This document shows positions 46,279 through 55,497 of a stretch of DNA of 64,000 bases, piece by piece (position 1 is the first letter of the stretch; each line of letters begins with the position of its first letter). The stretch is from Bacteroidota bacterium (GTDB lineage: Bacteria > Bacteroidota > Ignavibacteria > Ignavibacteriales > Melioribacteraceae). The DNA lies in the NCBI GenBank assembly GCA_023381535.1, contig JAMCSN010000108.1, forward strand, positions 62,001 to 126,000, read 5' to 3'. Under the pieces are notes generated by a model. That model was not told the DNA's origin. It saw only the letters and a list, made by a program, of their open reading frames with translations, and did no database searches. The position numbers and the translations under genes are program-made.

Positions 46279-46689
46279 CTAAGATTTTTTTTGTTCGCAA
46301 AGTTCTATCAAAACTCCGTTGGTTGATCTTGGATGAAGGAACGCGATCTTAAAACCTTCGGCACCAATACGGGATTCTTTGTTAACGAGCTGAACGTTTT
46401 TTTCTTCCGCTTCTTTTAGTGCGTCGTTCAAATTATCCGTCGCAAATGCAATGTGATGGATTCCTTCCCCTTTGTTTTCGATAAACCTTGCAATCGGTCC
46501 GTCCGGTTCGGTCGATTCAAGCAATTCAATTTTGGTTTGTCCTAACATGAAAAATGCGGTTCTAACTTTTTGATCTTTTACTTCTTCAATGGCATAACAC
46601 TTCAATCCGAAAATATTTTCATAATGCTTGATGGACTCTTCTAAATTTTTAACCGCAATTCCGATATGCTCTATTTTTGTTAGGTTCAT
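46279..46689 (-). CDS. mce: Methylmalonyl-CoA epimerase
   Basis: Interconverts (R)- and (S)-methylmalonyl-CoA. The 136 residues are a two-module vicinal-oxygen-chelate fold: KIEHIGIAVKNLEESIKHYENIFGL with the metal-binding histidine, TKIELLES with a ligand glutamate, EGIHHIAFATDNL with the second histidine, and LIELCE with the last glutamate. It lies 43 bases downstream of the mutase large subunit on the same strand, so the two form an operon of the propionyl-CoA/succinyl-CoA route. Confidence 0.94.
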   Translation of the reverse strand: MNLTKIEHIGIAVKNLEESIKHYENIFGLKCYAIEEVKDQKVRTAFFMLGQTKIELLESTEPDGPIARFIENKGEGIHHIAFATDNLNDALKEAEEKNVQLVNKESRIGAEGFKIAFLHPRSTNGVLIELCEQKKS

Positions 46690-46732
46690 ATTTACTCCTC
46701 AGACATCCCTCTAGACTAAAGGGGGTTGTTAA

Positions 46733-48421
46733 TTAAATTGTTACCTGTTCCTTATACTCCCCAAAGACCTCTCGCAACGTATTAGAGATTTCACCGATGC
46801 TTGCATAAGTTCTAACAGCCTCAAGAATAAAAGGAATAAGATTGTCATTTCCTTCAGCGGCTATTTTCAACGCCGATAGTTTTAGTTTTACGTCGTCGTT
46901 ATTTCGTTCGGCTCGGACTTTACTTAAAAATGCTATCTGGTCACGCTGAACCTTCTCATCAATTTTTAGCAATTCATTTTTCTGTTCATCTTTCTCTTGG
47001 AATTTATTTACGCCTACGATAATTCTTTCGCCGCGTTCAACTTCCTGCTGAAACCGGTACGCCGATTTTTGAATTTCGGTTTGAATGTACCCTGCTTCGA
47101 TAGCACTTATCATTCCGCCCAACGAATCAATCCTGTTGATATATTCTTCGGCTTCCTTTTCAATTTGATCCGTTAACGATTCAACATAATAGGAACCGGC
47201 GAGCGGATCAATTGTATTTGTAACGCCGCTTTCGTAAGCAATAATTTGTTGGGTCCGGAGTGCAATCTTAACAGATTCTTCGGTTGGCAGCGCGAGTGCT
47301 TCATCGCGTGAGTTTGTGTGCAAACTTTGCGTTCCGCCAAGCACTGCCGCCAGTGTTTGAATAGCGACGCGGACAATATTATTATCGACCTGTTGCGCGG
47401 TTAGAGATGAACCGGCTGTCTGCGTATGAAAGCGCAGCATCTGAGATTTTTCTTTCTTCGCGCCGAAACGTTCTTTCATGATTTTTGCCCAGAGGCGACG
47501 TGCCGCTCGAAACTTTGCAACTTCTTCAAGCAGATCATTGTGAGCGTTGAAGAAAAACGAAAGTTGACCGGCAAATTCATCAACATCTAATCCGGCTTTT
47601 ATTGCCGCGTTAACATATGCAATTCCGTCGGCGAGAGTGAAACCAACTTCCTGTGCCGCCGTTGATCCGGCTTCCCGAATGTGATAACCGGAAATTGAAA
47701 TTGTATTCCATTTTGGAATTTCTTTTGCACAGTACTCAAAGATGTTGGTGATTAACCGCATCGAAGCTTTCGGCGGATAAATATATGTTCCGCGCGCAAC
47801 GTATTCTTTTAAAATATCATTCTGAATTGTTCCGCTGATTTTATCTTTGCCGATTCCTTGTTTTTCTGCGACGGCAATGTAAAGCGCCAATAGAACAGAT
47901 GCGGGTGCGTTGATTGTCATTGAAGTGGAAACTTTATCGAGCGGAATTTTATCAAACAAAATTTCCATATCGGCAAGCGTGTCGATTGCAACTCCGACTT
48001 TGCCAACTTCGCCGAGTGCCATCGGATGATCGCTGTCGTAACCGATTTGTGTCGGAAGATCGAACGCAACCGACAAACCCATTTGCCCTTGCGATAACAA
48101 GTAGCGGTATCGTTCGTTCGATTCTTTTGCAGTTCCGAATCCGGCGTATTGACGCATCGTCCAAAGTCTTCCGCGATACATTGATGGCTGCACGCCGCGT
48201 GTAAACGGATAACATCCGGGGTAACCTAACTTCTCATTGTATTCACTTGGGTCAGAATCTACCGGAGTGTAAAGCGGTTCAACTTTAGTGAATGATTGTG
48301 TTGTGAATGATTCTTGTCTCTCGGGGAATTTCGAAATTAATTTTTGATAAACATTCCTTTCCCAATCGCTAAATGCATCTTGAACTTTAGATTTCAGTTC
48401 ATCCGACTTTTGCATGTTCAC
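46733..48421 (-). CDS. Methylmalonyl-CoA mutase, large (catalytic) subunit without B12 domain
   Basis: Isomerises methylmalonyl-CoA and succinyl-CoA. The 562 residues cover the TIM-barrel domain: [95 protein letters not shown] and [25 protein letters not shown]. The barrel ends near 520 and no DXHXXG cobalamin-binding domain follows, so it belongs to the two-subunit type; the small B12 subunit is not in this window. The ATG two codons in (48415) is also possible. First gene of the operon with mce. Confidence 0.93.
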   Translation of the reverse strand: MNMQKSDELKSKVQDAFSDWERNVYQKLISKFPERQESFTTQSFTKVEPLYTPVDSDPSEYNEKLGYPGCYPFTRGVQPSMYRGRLWTMRQYAGFGTAKESNERYRYLLSQGQMGLSVAFDLPTQIGYDSDHPMALGEVGKVGVAIDTLADMEILFDKIPLDKVSTSMTINAPASVLLALYIAVAEKQGIGKDKISGTIQNDILKEYVARGTYIYPPKASMRLITNIFEYCAKEIPKWNTISISGYHIREAGSTAAQEVGFTLADGIAYVNAAIKAGLDVDEFAGQLSFFFNAHNDLLEEVAKFRAARRLWAKIMKERFGAKKEKSQMLRFHTQTAGSSLTAQQVDNNIVRVAIQTLAAVLGGTQSLHTNSRDEALALPTEESVKIALRTQQIIAYESGVTNTIDPLAGSYYVESLTDQIEKEAEEYINRIDSLGGMISAIEAGYIQTEIQKSAYRFQQEVERGERIIVGVNKFQEKDEQKNELLKIDEKVQRDQIAFLSKVRAERNNDDVKLKLSALKIAAEGNDNLIPFILEAVRTYASIGEISNTLREVFGEYKEQVTI

Positions 48422-48625
48422 CTTTGAAAGAGTTAATAATACTTACTGAAATTTATGTCACAGTTAAAGAATTATCTATTGTGCTATTAGCTGAAAGGAA
48501 ATTTAATTAAAAGTAATGATATTGGTTAATTTGTATTCTTGTTCAAATAAGGTGATCTGAATTGTACGGCCGGACTATGTTACACTGAAACCAATAAACA
48601 ATCGGAAATTATTCATTCGCCACCC

Positions 48626-48656
48626 TTGACAAAAGATCGTTGAAAGTCTATTTTTA
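48626..48656 (+). promoter_or_regulatory. Promoter of tRNA-Asn (TTGACA - 17 nt - TATTTTTA)
   Basis: A perfect TTGACA at 48626-48631, 17 nt, then TATTTTTA at 48649-48656 (TAnnTTT). Transcription should begin about ten bases before the tRNA at 48671. It is the best promoter in the window and anchors the geometry used for the others. Confidence 0.8.
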
Positions 48657-48670
48657 CGCCGCAAATTTAT

Positions 48671-48742
48671 TCCGCGGTAGCTCAATGGTAGAGCATGCGG
48701 CTGTTAACCGCAGGGTTGCAAGTTCGAGCCTTGCCCGCGGAG
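48671..48742 (+). tRNA. tRNA-Asn (anticodon GTT)
   Basis: 72 nt fold as a complete cloverleaf. Acceptor TCCGCGG pairs with CCGCGGA (48735-48741), discriminator G. D arm GCTC..GAGC, anticodon arm TGCGG-CTGTTAA-CCGCA with GTT at 48703-48705, T arm GCAAG-TTCGAGC-CTTGC. The 3' CCA is not encoded. A promoter lies upstream and a terminator hairpin 8 bases downstream. Confidence 0.97.
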
Positions 48743-48750
48743 CTAAGAAG

Positions 48751-48779
48751 TCCCGATGATGAATCGGGATTCTTGTTTT
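48751..48779 (+). terminator. Terminator of tRNA-Asn
   Basis: Stem TCCCGAT / ATCGGGA (48751-48757 with 48763-48769), 5-nt loop, then TTCTTGTTTT. Placed directly after the tRNA. Confidence 0.8.
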
Positions 48780-48810
48780 AATGTCTCCGTTGTGAAAACA
48801 TTTACAGTAG

Positions 48811-48838
48811 TCCCGCTTAACGGCGGGATTGCTGTTTT
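48811..48838 (+). terminator. Second terminator-like hairpin after tRNA-Asn
   Basis: Stem TCCCGC / GCGGGA (48811-48816 with 48823-48828), then TTGCTGTTTT. Closely resembles the tRNA-Asn terminator in stem start, spacing and tail, though no gene precedes it. Confidence 0.6.
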
Positions 48839-49033
48839 AAAAAGCACTACGATAAAATTTGTATATATATCATTCCGACGTTCTGGAGAGAACAGAAAAT
48901 GTATGCCAATGAAAAAACTTTTTACAAACGAGAACATTTAGACGTGCCCCTGTTACCCGCCGCCAGATAAATTAATGTTTTAAAGAATTCAACTTTTTAG
49001 ATAACCGAGAGGACAGCTCGCGATTCGAAGAAA

Positions 49034-49061
49034 GCCCGTAGAAAGGCGGGTTTCTGTTTTT
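49034..49061 (+). terminator. Third terminator-like hairpin
   Basis: Short stem CCCG / CGGG (49034-49037 with 49047-49050), extendable by AAA/TTT with a bulge, then TTTCTGTTTTT. Same style as the two hairpins after the tRNA. Confidence 0.5.
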
Positions 49062-49236
49062 GTCAAATTCCATTAATGAATGCAGAGTCCGCACTGAAAG
49101 TTGTACGAGCTAATCCATGTATTACAATTTGAATCATATTTTTCTTAGGTTGCGCATCGAAAACATGTCAAGAAGTTGTTTTTTGTTAGTTACCTTTCAA
49201 TAAAAAAATGATTTATAATCCGTTGTAGGATGTCTA

Positions 49237-51069
49237 ATGGTGATTTTCAAAAAAATAAATTTCCTTTTTGTGATTGTTAGTCTGAATTTTCTATATGCGC
49301 AGGGACAGAAAGACATTGTTGCAAAAGTCGGAAACATTCCAATAACAAAAGAAGAGTTTCAGAAACGGTTTGATTTTACGCCGCATCCCGGTAGTATCGG
49401 AGATGTTGATTCCACACTTACCAAAAGAGAATTTCTGCACACGCTTATTGCGGAAAAATTGTTAGCAGGAGATGCCATCAAGAAGGGATTTGAATCGTCT
49501 GCTGAATATCTGAAAGCATACAATTATATACGTGATTTTTATTTGAGAGACGCACTTTACACTATGGAAGTGAAAAATAAAACTGTCATTCCGGATTCCG
49601 CATTGAGAATAGGACGTGATAGAATGCGCAGAACGCTTATGGTAAAATTTATATTCTCCCGCGATGAAAAAGAAATTACAGATATTTATAGATCGTTAAT
49701 GACCCACGCTACGTTTGATTCTGTTTTATCAACTCGACCGGAAAATGCCGAACAAAAAAAAGCCATAGAAATAACTTTCGGCACGATGAATGAGGAAGTT
49801 GAAAATTATCTTTATAATTTGAAGCTGACTGAAATTACTCCGCCTATTGAACTACCCGAGGGTTGGTATATATTCAGACTTTATTCCGGTACCATAAAAG
49901 ATGATTTACAAGATATAGATATTCAAAAAGTAGAAAGGGTTGTAAGAGATAGAATGTACGACTGCACGTACCAGGCGTTTTACAAAAAGTTTTTCAAAGG
50001 AGTTGTTGTTGATGCTGATCGAAGTATTTTTCAAGATTTGCGGAAAGCGTTATATGAATACATAAAAGAAAACGACAAATTTTTAGTACTTAAGAATAAG
50101 AAATATACTCTGTTCGAAAAGGAAATTAATATAATTAGAGGGACGTTTTCTCAGCAAAGACTAAACACCAAATTCATTAAGTTTTCTGAAAAACCGGTTA
50201 CATTTAACGACTTTTTGGATTTCATGAGTTCTGAAGGATTTGAATTTGTGAACAAAGATTCCGCGCATGTTGAGTCAAGACTAAATACGTTCATCTCCAC
50301 TTACATTCAAAATGAAATCTTAGCAAGAGAAGCTCTGAAAAGAGGGTATGATAAACTGGCATATGTAGAAAGTGAATTAAAAATTTGGCGCGAATATTTT
50401 TTGGCTAATCTGGATATGAAGCAAATCTATAAAAAAGAAAACGTCACCGATGAAGAAGCGCGTGAGTTTTATAATAAGAATAATAAAATTGTTCCGCGTC
50501 CGGCCGAATTTAAAATATCTGAAATTCTTGTTGATAGTCTCGACACAGTAAACAAGATTTTTTCCGAACTTGACAAGGGAAAAGATTTTAAGGAATTAGC
50601 CGCTCAATATGCTAGAGAAGATTCAACAAGGAACCGCGGCTCGGAAATCAGTTCGAACCAGATTGATAGTGCAAACGGAGTATGGCAAATTGTATCTAAA
50701 ATGAAGGTAGGTGAAGTTTACGGACCAATAAAAGTTCGGGGAGGATTCTCAATTATAAAACTTTTGAAACGTGATGAACCAAAACAAGAACGTGTCGAAA
50801 CATTCGAAGAAGCGAAAAACAATATTAAAGATATTTTGCAAACTGAAAAGATGAACAAGAAATTGATAGATTATACTGCCCGACTGGCAATGGATACTAA
50901 GCTCGAGATTAATGATAAGGTTTTTAATTCAACCAAGATTAATCCAGTCAATATGATCGTCTACCGCAGATTCGGTTTCGGGGGTCAACAGATTGCAGTC
51001 CCTTATACTCCTAATTTTTCTGATTGGTACAAAAAATATTTGGAATTAAGAAAATCACTTTCATTCTGA
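49237..51069 (+). CDS. Periplasmic parvulin-type peptidyl-prolyl isomerase (PpiC/SurA-like)
   Basis: Exported chaperone/isomerase of 610 residues. Signal peptide FKKINFLFVIVSLNFLYAQG, then DIVAKVGNIPITKEEFQKRFDF, the SurA-like N-terminal motif. The central part is helical and lacks recognisable motifs. A parvulin domain lies at about 415-525: EFKISEILVDS, FKELAAQYAREDSTRNRGSEIS, and MKVGEVYGPIKVRGGFSIIKLLKR. It is the first gene of a tight four-gene unit (7, 4 and 14 bases between genes) with a binding protein, a sensor kinase and an NtrC-type regulator. It may help fold outer-membrane or surface proteins induced by that system. Confidence 0.85.
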   Translation: MVIFKKINFLFVIVSLNFLYAQGQKDIVAKVGNIPITKEEFQKRFDFTPHPGSIGDVDSTLTKREFLHTLIAEKLLAGDAIKKGFESSAEYLKAYNYIRDFYLRDALYTMEVKNKTVIPDSALRIGRDRMRRTLMVKFIFSRDEKEITDIYRSLMTHATFDSVLSTRPENAEQKKAIEITFGTMNEEVENYLYNLKLTEITPPIELPEGWYIFRLYSGTIKDDLQDIDIQKVERVVRDRMYDCTYQAFYKKFFKGVVVDADRSIFQDLRKALYEYIKENDKFLVLKNKKYTLFEKEINIIRGTFSQQRLNTKFIKFSEKPVTFNDFLDFMSSEGFEFVNKDSAHVESRLNTFISTYIQNEILAREALKRGYDKLAYVESELKIWREYFLANLDMKQIYKKENVTDEEAREFYNKNNKIVPRPAEFKISEILVDSLDTVNKIFSELDKGKDFKELAAQYAREDSTRNRGSEISSNQIDSANGVWQIVSKMKVGEVYGPIKVRGGFSIIKLLKRDEPKQERVETFEEAKNNIKDILQTEKMNKKLIDYTARLAMDTKLEINDKVFNSTKINPVNMIVYRRFGFGGQQIAVPYTPNFSDWYKKYLELRKSLSF

Positions 51070-51075
51070 TTTAAG

Positions 51076-52407
51076 ATGGTTAAGAAATTAGAACAGTTTA
51101 CAAAAACGTTTTATTACACAATAGCGGGCATAACTCTATTGGTAGTAATTACACTTGTGTTTGTATTTCTTTTAGGAGAAGATGGGCTAACAGTAAAACC
51201 GATTGTAAAAAAAATATATTATGCAGATAACATTTCACCTACTCACCAACTTTTAATTGATAAATTCAATAAGCGATATAAAGGAAAGATTGAAATTGTC
51301 CCCATTAATCTTCCGTTCGAAAAATTCAGCACGAATGAAAGAAAAGAATTACTAATCCGTTACCTGAGAAGTAAAAGTGACCGCATTGATATATTTGCTG
51401 TCGATCAAATATGGGTATCACGTTTCGCAAAATGGGCAGAGCCGCTCGACAGATATTTCCAACATGCATTCCAAGACAAATTGATTCGACCAGCTCTGAA
51501 AATATGCCAGTATAATAAAGAACTTGTTGCAGTTCCGTTATACTATGACGTTGGCTTGCTTTATTACAACGATGATATTTTAAGAAAGGCTCAAAATTAT
51601 ACTGAGATTAAAAAAGAACTTTCGAACTTTATCACATGGGAACGGTTTGTAGAAATCAGCAAGCAGTTAAAGTCTCTTGGCAAATCTGTCTTTCTTTTCC
51701 CCGCCGATGATTACGAGGGACTGATGTGCAGTTTCTTTGAATTGCTGGGCAATCTGAACCAAAATATTATTGCAGGCGACACTATCAAATTGAACACCCC
51801 TGCGGCAGTGAAATCGCTACAATTTCTTGTGGATTTAATATATGATTCAAAAATCACTCCTCAAGAGGTATTAAATTTCAGAGATCCGGAATGTTATAAA
51901 GAATTTGCTCAGGATAATGCCATTTTTCTTCGTGGCTGGACGGGTTTTCAATTTTGGTACAGGGATGTAATTGGACCGAAAGATGTTTCTTCCAAGTTTT
52001 TGCCTGTGCCATTACCGCATTTTAAAAACGGAAAACCCTCAAGTGTTATTGGTGGATGGAATTTGATGTTATCTAAAAGTTCGAAAAATAAAAACGAAGC
52101 GATTGAGTTTATGAAATTTATGGCGTCCGAGGAATCGCAAGAAACAATGTTTGAAAGTGGCGGTTATTTGCCTATTAACAAAAATGTTTACACTGATGAT
52201 GAGTTTATAAAGAAACACTCCGATATCAAATTCTACGAAAAAATTATGTGCACAGGCTATTATAGACCTTTTACAGAGAAATACACTCGTTACTCAGATG
52301 TAATTACTTATTATATAAATTTAGCAATGCGCAAAAAAATTAGTGCCCAAAAAGCTCTTGCAACGGCTGAAAAACTAATTAACTCACACGAATTTTTCTT
52401 GAAATAA
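51076..52407 (+). CDS. Membrane-anchored extracellular solute-binding protein (family 1, sugar type)
   Basis: Protein of 443 residues with an N-terminal membrane helix (about 15-35, AGITLLVVITLVFVFLL) lacking a lipobox, then a type 1 binding-protein fold: LIDKFNKRYKGKIEIVPINLPFEKF, DIFAVDQIWVSRFAKWAEPLDRYF, VAVPLYYDVGLLYYNDDILRKA, and the C-terminal half with LRGWTGFQFWYRDV, VIGGWNLMLSKSSKNKNEAIEFMKFMAS and GGYLPINKNVY. This is the MalE/UgpB-like pattern. No ABC permease or ATPase is nearby; instead the sensor kinase follows after 3 bases. I infer that it presents a sugar to the kinase and not to a transporter. Confidence 0.85.
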   Translation: MVKKLEQFTKTFYYTIAGITLLVVITLVFVFLLGEDGLTVKPIVKKIYYADNISPTHQLLIDKFNKRYKGKIEIVPINLPFEKFSTNERKELLIRYLRSKSDRIDIFAVDQIWVSRFAKWAEPLDRYFQHAFQDKLIRPALKICQYNKELVAVPLYYDVGLLYYNDDILRKAQNYTEIKKELSNFITWERFVEISKQLKSLGKSVFLFPADDYEGLMCSFFELLGNLNQNIIAGDTIKLNTPAAVKSLQFLVDLIYDSKITPQEVLNFRDPECYKEFAQDNAIFLRGWTGFQFWYRDVIGPKDVSSKFLPVPLPHFKNGKPSSVIGGWNLMLSKSSKNKNEAIEFMKFMASEESQETMFESGGYLPINKNVYTDDEFIKKHSDIKFYEKIMCTGYYRPFTEKYTRYSDVITYYINLAMRKKISAQKALATAEKLINSHEFFLK

Positions 52408-52410
52408 GCT

Positions 52411-53892
52411 ATGAAATCAAACAATCCATTCATAGAAAGTCTTAAGAAATATCGTTTTGAATTAAGGCATTTGACTGTTGTATTTATTGCTTTGCTGATT
52501 CTACAATTGGTGCTTCTATATGTTAATAAAGTCTCGTTGAGAAATTTTGTGGATGATACACAGGAGTGGTTCCAAAAAAATTCAGCAGAAAAATTTGCCG
52601 GACTTAGCGCTTCCACCCTCGAATTACTAATGGAGACAACGCGAAAAAATACTACTCCTTACGGTGGGGATAGAAGAAGAGTAATCCAATTCTTTGACAT
52701 CATTTTAAACCAGCATGTACTTCAGCAAAATGTGGAAGAAATTTGTCTTCTAGTATCCAATGCAAATAAGACTTATGTTATTGACGATGGGCGCGTGCTG
52801 TACTCATTTCTACTTACTCAAAAAATAGAAGAACCCGATGCGTCCACCCGTCATGTGGATGCCTTGAACATTTACAATGATATTAGAAAAGAGCTTAAAG
52901 CAAACGAAGAAATAGTAAATGTTTTAAAGAATAACCATACGTATCACATATTTGTTCCATTCGTTCCCAACGGTGAGTTTATGGGAGCGCTTTACATGAA
53001 GAACATCACCGATGTTTCTTTCATTCAGCGTGCAATAATTTCCAATTATGAAGAGACATCAATTATATATACTGCGCTGTTCCTTCTTGGTTTACTTGCT
53101 ATGTATTACATTTCGTCTTATACCGTAAAGGAACGGGACGAAGCACAGAAGCGTTTGATGGATGAACATGAAAAAAGTATCAAGCAGAAAATCGATTACG
53201 ATAAAGAAACATTGTTTACAAAGAGAATCTATCACACGCACCACAAAGCAGAAAAAGTAATGGGATTTATTAAAGACGATTTACGAAGTATTAATCCGCA
53301 GAACATAGATGAAATTAAATATCGGGCGACACGCTATTCCAATTTTATTTCGCGTGTTATCTATGACATGAAATGGTACGATCCTCCGATTCAGACAATA
53401 AGAAACATGAGTTTTCAAACGGATCTGAATGAAGTTATTAGGTTTATAGTAGAACATATTTTTAATCGAACTTCAAAGAAATCGGTTTCTTATGAAATTG
53501 TTATGGATCTGGATAAGAATGTTCCTGTTCTGCATATAAATGAGTTTGTTATTTGGGAAATCATAGAACCGTTAATTCAAAACAGTATAGACCACGGTGG
53601 GGACGATAATATTTTAATAAAAATTTCAACTGTACACTATCCTAAACAACATATTACAAAATTATTTATAGAAGATAACGGTTTGGGAATATCACCCGAA
53701 CTCCTAAAAACTGACGAAAACGGAGTGAAGCTTCTCTTCCTTGAAAATGTTACAACAAAAAATGAAACTCCGTCATCTGGGTACGGATGCTATATTGCAT
53801 ATGAGATTGCTACACAACGCTGCGCTTGGAGTATCGACGCTGAAAATTTACAAAAACGTGGTTGTCGATTCATAATTACGATTCCACATTAA
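52411..53892 (+). CDS. Two-TM sensor histidine kinase without classical H-box
   Basis: Inner-membrane kinase of 493 residues. Membrane helices at about 20-37 and 217-236 bracket a periplasmic domain of roughly 180 residues, the likely contact for the binding protein upstream. The cytoplasmic part has a coiled segment (240-270), then an ATPase domain with the N-box EPLIQNSIDHGG (N391), DNGLGIS (422-428) and SSGYGCYIAYE (455-465). No HE-L-R-T-P H-box is visible; KRIYHTHHKAEKVMGF (271-286) supplies histidines 275, 277 and 278 in the right place. The HATPase is intact enough for activity. The NtrC-type regulator follows 14 bases on. Confidence 0.82.
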   Translation: MKSNNPFIESLKKYRFELRHLTVVFIALLILQLVLLYVNKVSLRNFVDDTQEWFQKNSAEKFAGLSASTLELLMETTRKNTTPYGGDRRRVIQFFDIILNQHVLQQNVEEICLLVSNANKTYVIDDGRVLYSFLLTQKIEEPDASTRHVDALNIYNDIRKELKANEEIVNVLKNNHTYHIFVPFVPNGEFMGALYMKNITDVSFIQRAIISNYEETSIIYTALFLLGLLAMYYISSYTVKERDEAQKRLMDEHEKSIKQKIDYDKETLFTKRIYHTHHKAEKVMGFIKDDLRSINPQNIDEIKYRATRYSNFISRVIYDMKWYDPPIQTIRNMSFQTDLNEVIRFIVEHIFNRTSKKSVSYEIVMDLDKNVPVLHINEFVIWEIIEPLIQNSIDHGGDDNILIKISTVHYPKQHITKLFIEDNGLGISPELLKTDENGVKLLFLENVTTKNETPSSGYGCYIAYEIATQRCAWSIDAENLQKRGCRFIITIPH

Positions 53893-53905
53893 TTTTGGAG
53901 AAGAA

Positions 53906-55369
53906 ATGTTTGACATAGATCAGATTAATATTTTATTAATTGAAGATGAAGAATTTGACGTCAGGCGAGTTGAAAACACCATCAAACCTTTCGGTGACAA
54001 AATTAAAATTTTGGATGTTGTTTCTGATGGGAAATTAGCGGTTGAACTTTTAGACAAGAAAAAGAATGCTTACGATTTAGTCATCATGGATTTTCAAATA
54101 GCCGGGGGTCTGCGCGGTGAACATCTGATAAAGAAGATCAAACTTATGGATCCGACTCTGCAGATTATCGTGATAACAAAGATGACCATCAACATTGCCG
54201 ATTATGATTTCGCTCATAATCTTATGAAAGCCGGTGCGTTTTGGTATTGCACAAAATATCCCGGCGACATTGAAGAACATATTTATCAGCCAACCGATTT
54301 TATTATGTCGATATTCAATGCCGCAGAAAAAAGAAAATTAATGTGGGATAAACAAAAGTCGAATCAAAAATTAAACCGGAAGGTTGAAGACATATTAGCC
54401 GACAAAAAAATTGTTGGAGTTTCCGAAGAAGTAAATCGGCTGCGGGACCAAATAGCCAAGTTCGCAAACAGCAATACACCTATTTTAATTTTGGGATCCA
54501 GCGGTACAGGTAAAGAACTTGTCGCTTACAATCTTCACTATCTCGGCAATAGGAAATATGAAAACTTCATCCCAATAAACTGCGGCAGTATTCCTGATCA
54601 ATTGATCGAGAGCGAATTATTCGGTTATGAAAAAGGAGCGTTTACCGGAGCGGATAAGGGCAAGCCGGGTCTTTTTGAACTGGCGAATAACGGGACGATT
54701 TTTTTGGATGAAGTTTCCGAGTTGCCGCTTTCATCGCAAGTAAAATTACTGCGCGTGTTGCAAGAAGGAGAAGTTGAAAAACTCGGCAGAACGGAAAAAG
54801 TAAAAGTTAACGTACGAGTAATTTCGGCTTCCAACAAAAATTTGGAAACCGAGGTAAAAGAAAAAAGATTTAGAGAAGATCTGTATTACCGATTAAACGT
54901 GGTTCCTATTCGCGTATCAAATCTAAGCAACAGGCGGGAAGACATTCATTACCTTGTTGATTATTTCATGAACGATTTCGCAAATGATATGGGAAAGGAA
55001 ATACCGGTATTAACCGAAGATGCCATGAAGAAACTTGTTAACTATTCATGGCCGGGTAATATTAGAGAACTGAAAAACGTAGTTCAGCGGCTTTTATTCT
55101 TCGATGAAAAAACTATTGACCCCAACATAGTTGAAACTGCTTTAGGTAAGAAAATATTTGACACTGATGATGTTATTACTACTTCCGAAGGGATAAGCTT
55201 CAAAAATCCAGAAGGAATAATTTCGTTGAAGGGTATGGAAAAAAATTTCCGCGAAAAATATTTCAAGTATGTTCGCAATCAATGCGGCTCCGATGCCGAA
55301 GCGGCAAAAAAACTGGGATTGGCACCACCCAACTATTCGAGAATGTGCAAAGAGTTGGGACTGAAATAA
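53906..55369 (+). CDS. NtrC-family sigma-54-dependent response regulator
   Basis: Transcription activator of 487 residues. Receiver domain 1-140 with acidic pocket E13/D14, phosphoacceptor D62 (VIMDFQIAGG), T91 and K117. AAA+ domain about 165-400: Walker A GSSGTGKE (197-204), GAFTGA sigma-54 contact loop (244-249), Walker B TIFLDEVSE, and arginine-finger region FREDLYYRLNVVPI. The end has a Fis-like HTH (GSDAEAAKKLGLAPPNYSRMCKELG). TTGGAG precedes the ATG. Partner of the adjacent kinase; likely targets are the carbohydrate genes that follow. Confidence 0.93.
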   Translation: MFDIDQINILLIEDEEFDVRRVENTIKPFGDKIKILDVVSDGKLAVELLDKKKNAYDLVIMDFQIAGGLRGEHLIKKIKLMDPTLQIIVITKMTINIADYDFAHNLMKAGAFWYCTKYPGDIEEHIYQPTDFIMSIFNAAEKRKLMWDKQKSNQKLNRKVEDILADKKIVGVSEEVNRLRDQIAKFANSNTPILILGSSGTGKELVAYNLHYLGNRKYENFIPINCGSIPDQLIESELFGYEKGAFTGADKGKPGLFELANNGTIFLDEVSELPLSSQVKLLRVLQEGEVEKLGRTEKVKVNVRVISASNKNLETEVKEKRFREDLYYRLNVVPIRVSNLSNRREDIHYLVDYFMNDFANDMGKEIPVLTEDAMKKLVNYSWPGNIRELKNVVQRLLFFDEKTIDPNIVETALGKKIFDTDDVITTSEGISFKNPEGIISLKGMEKNFREKYFKYVRNQCGSDAEAAKKLGLAPPNYSRMCKELGLK

Positions 55370-55497
55370 ATTTTCAGCACACTTCATAAAAACTAGCCGT
55401 TCGCTTTAAAGTTCAGATATCAATATGATAATCACGGATTATTAGTTTTATAACATCTGTTCCAGCCGACTGAACTAAATCTTTATTTTTTCTTACT

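Larger units (their letters stand above)
48780..49236. other. Gene-free stretch between tRNA-Asn and the PPIase gene
   Basis: About 460 bases with no convincing coding frame. It holds two terminator-like hairpins (listed separately) in a row and AT-rich sequence. Segments such as GCTCGCGATTCGAAG (49016-49030) faintly recall tRNA T-arm sequence, so decayed tRNA copies are conceivable but not shown. The promoter of the operon that begins at 49237 must lie near the right end; TACCTTTC at 49191-49198 is a weak -7 candidate with no good upstream box. Confidence 0.5.

Noticed and set aside
48756..48941. Open frame of 61 codons after tRNA-Asn
   Set aside because: It spans two terminator hairpins, has no ribosome binding site and encodes low-information sequence.
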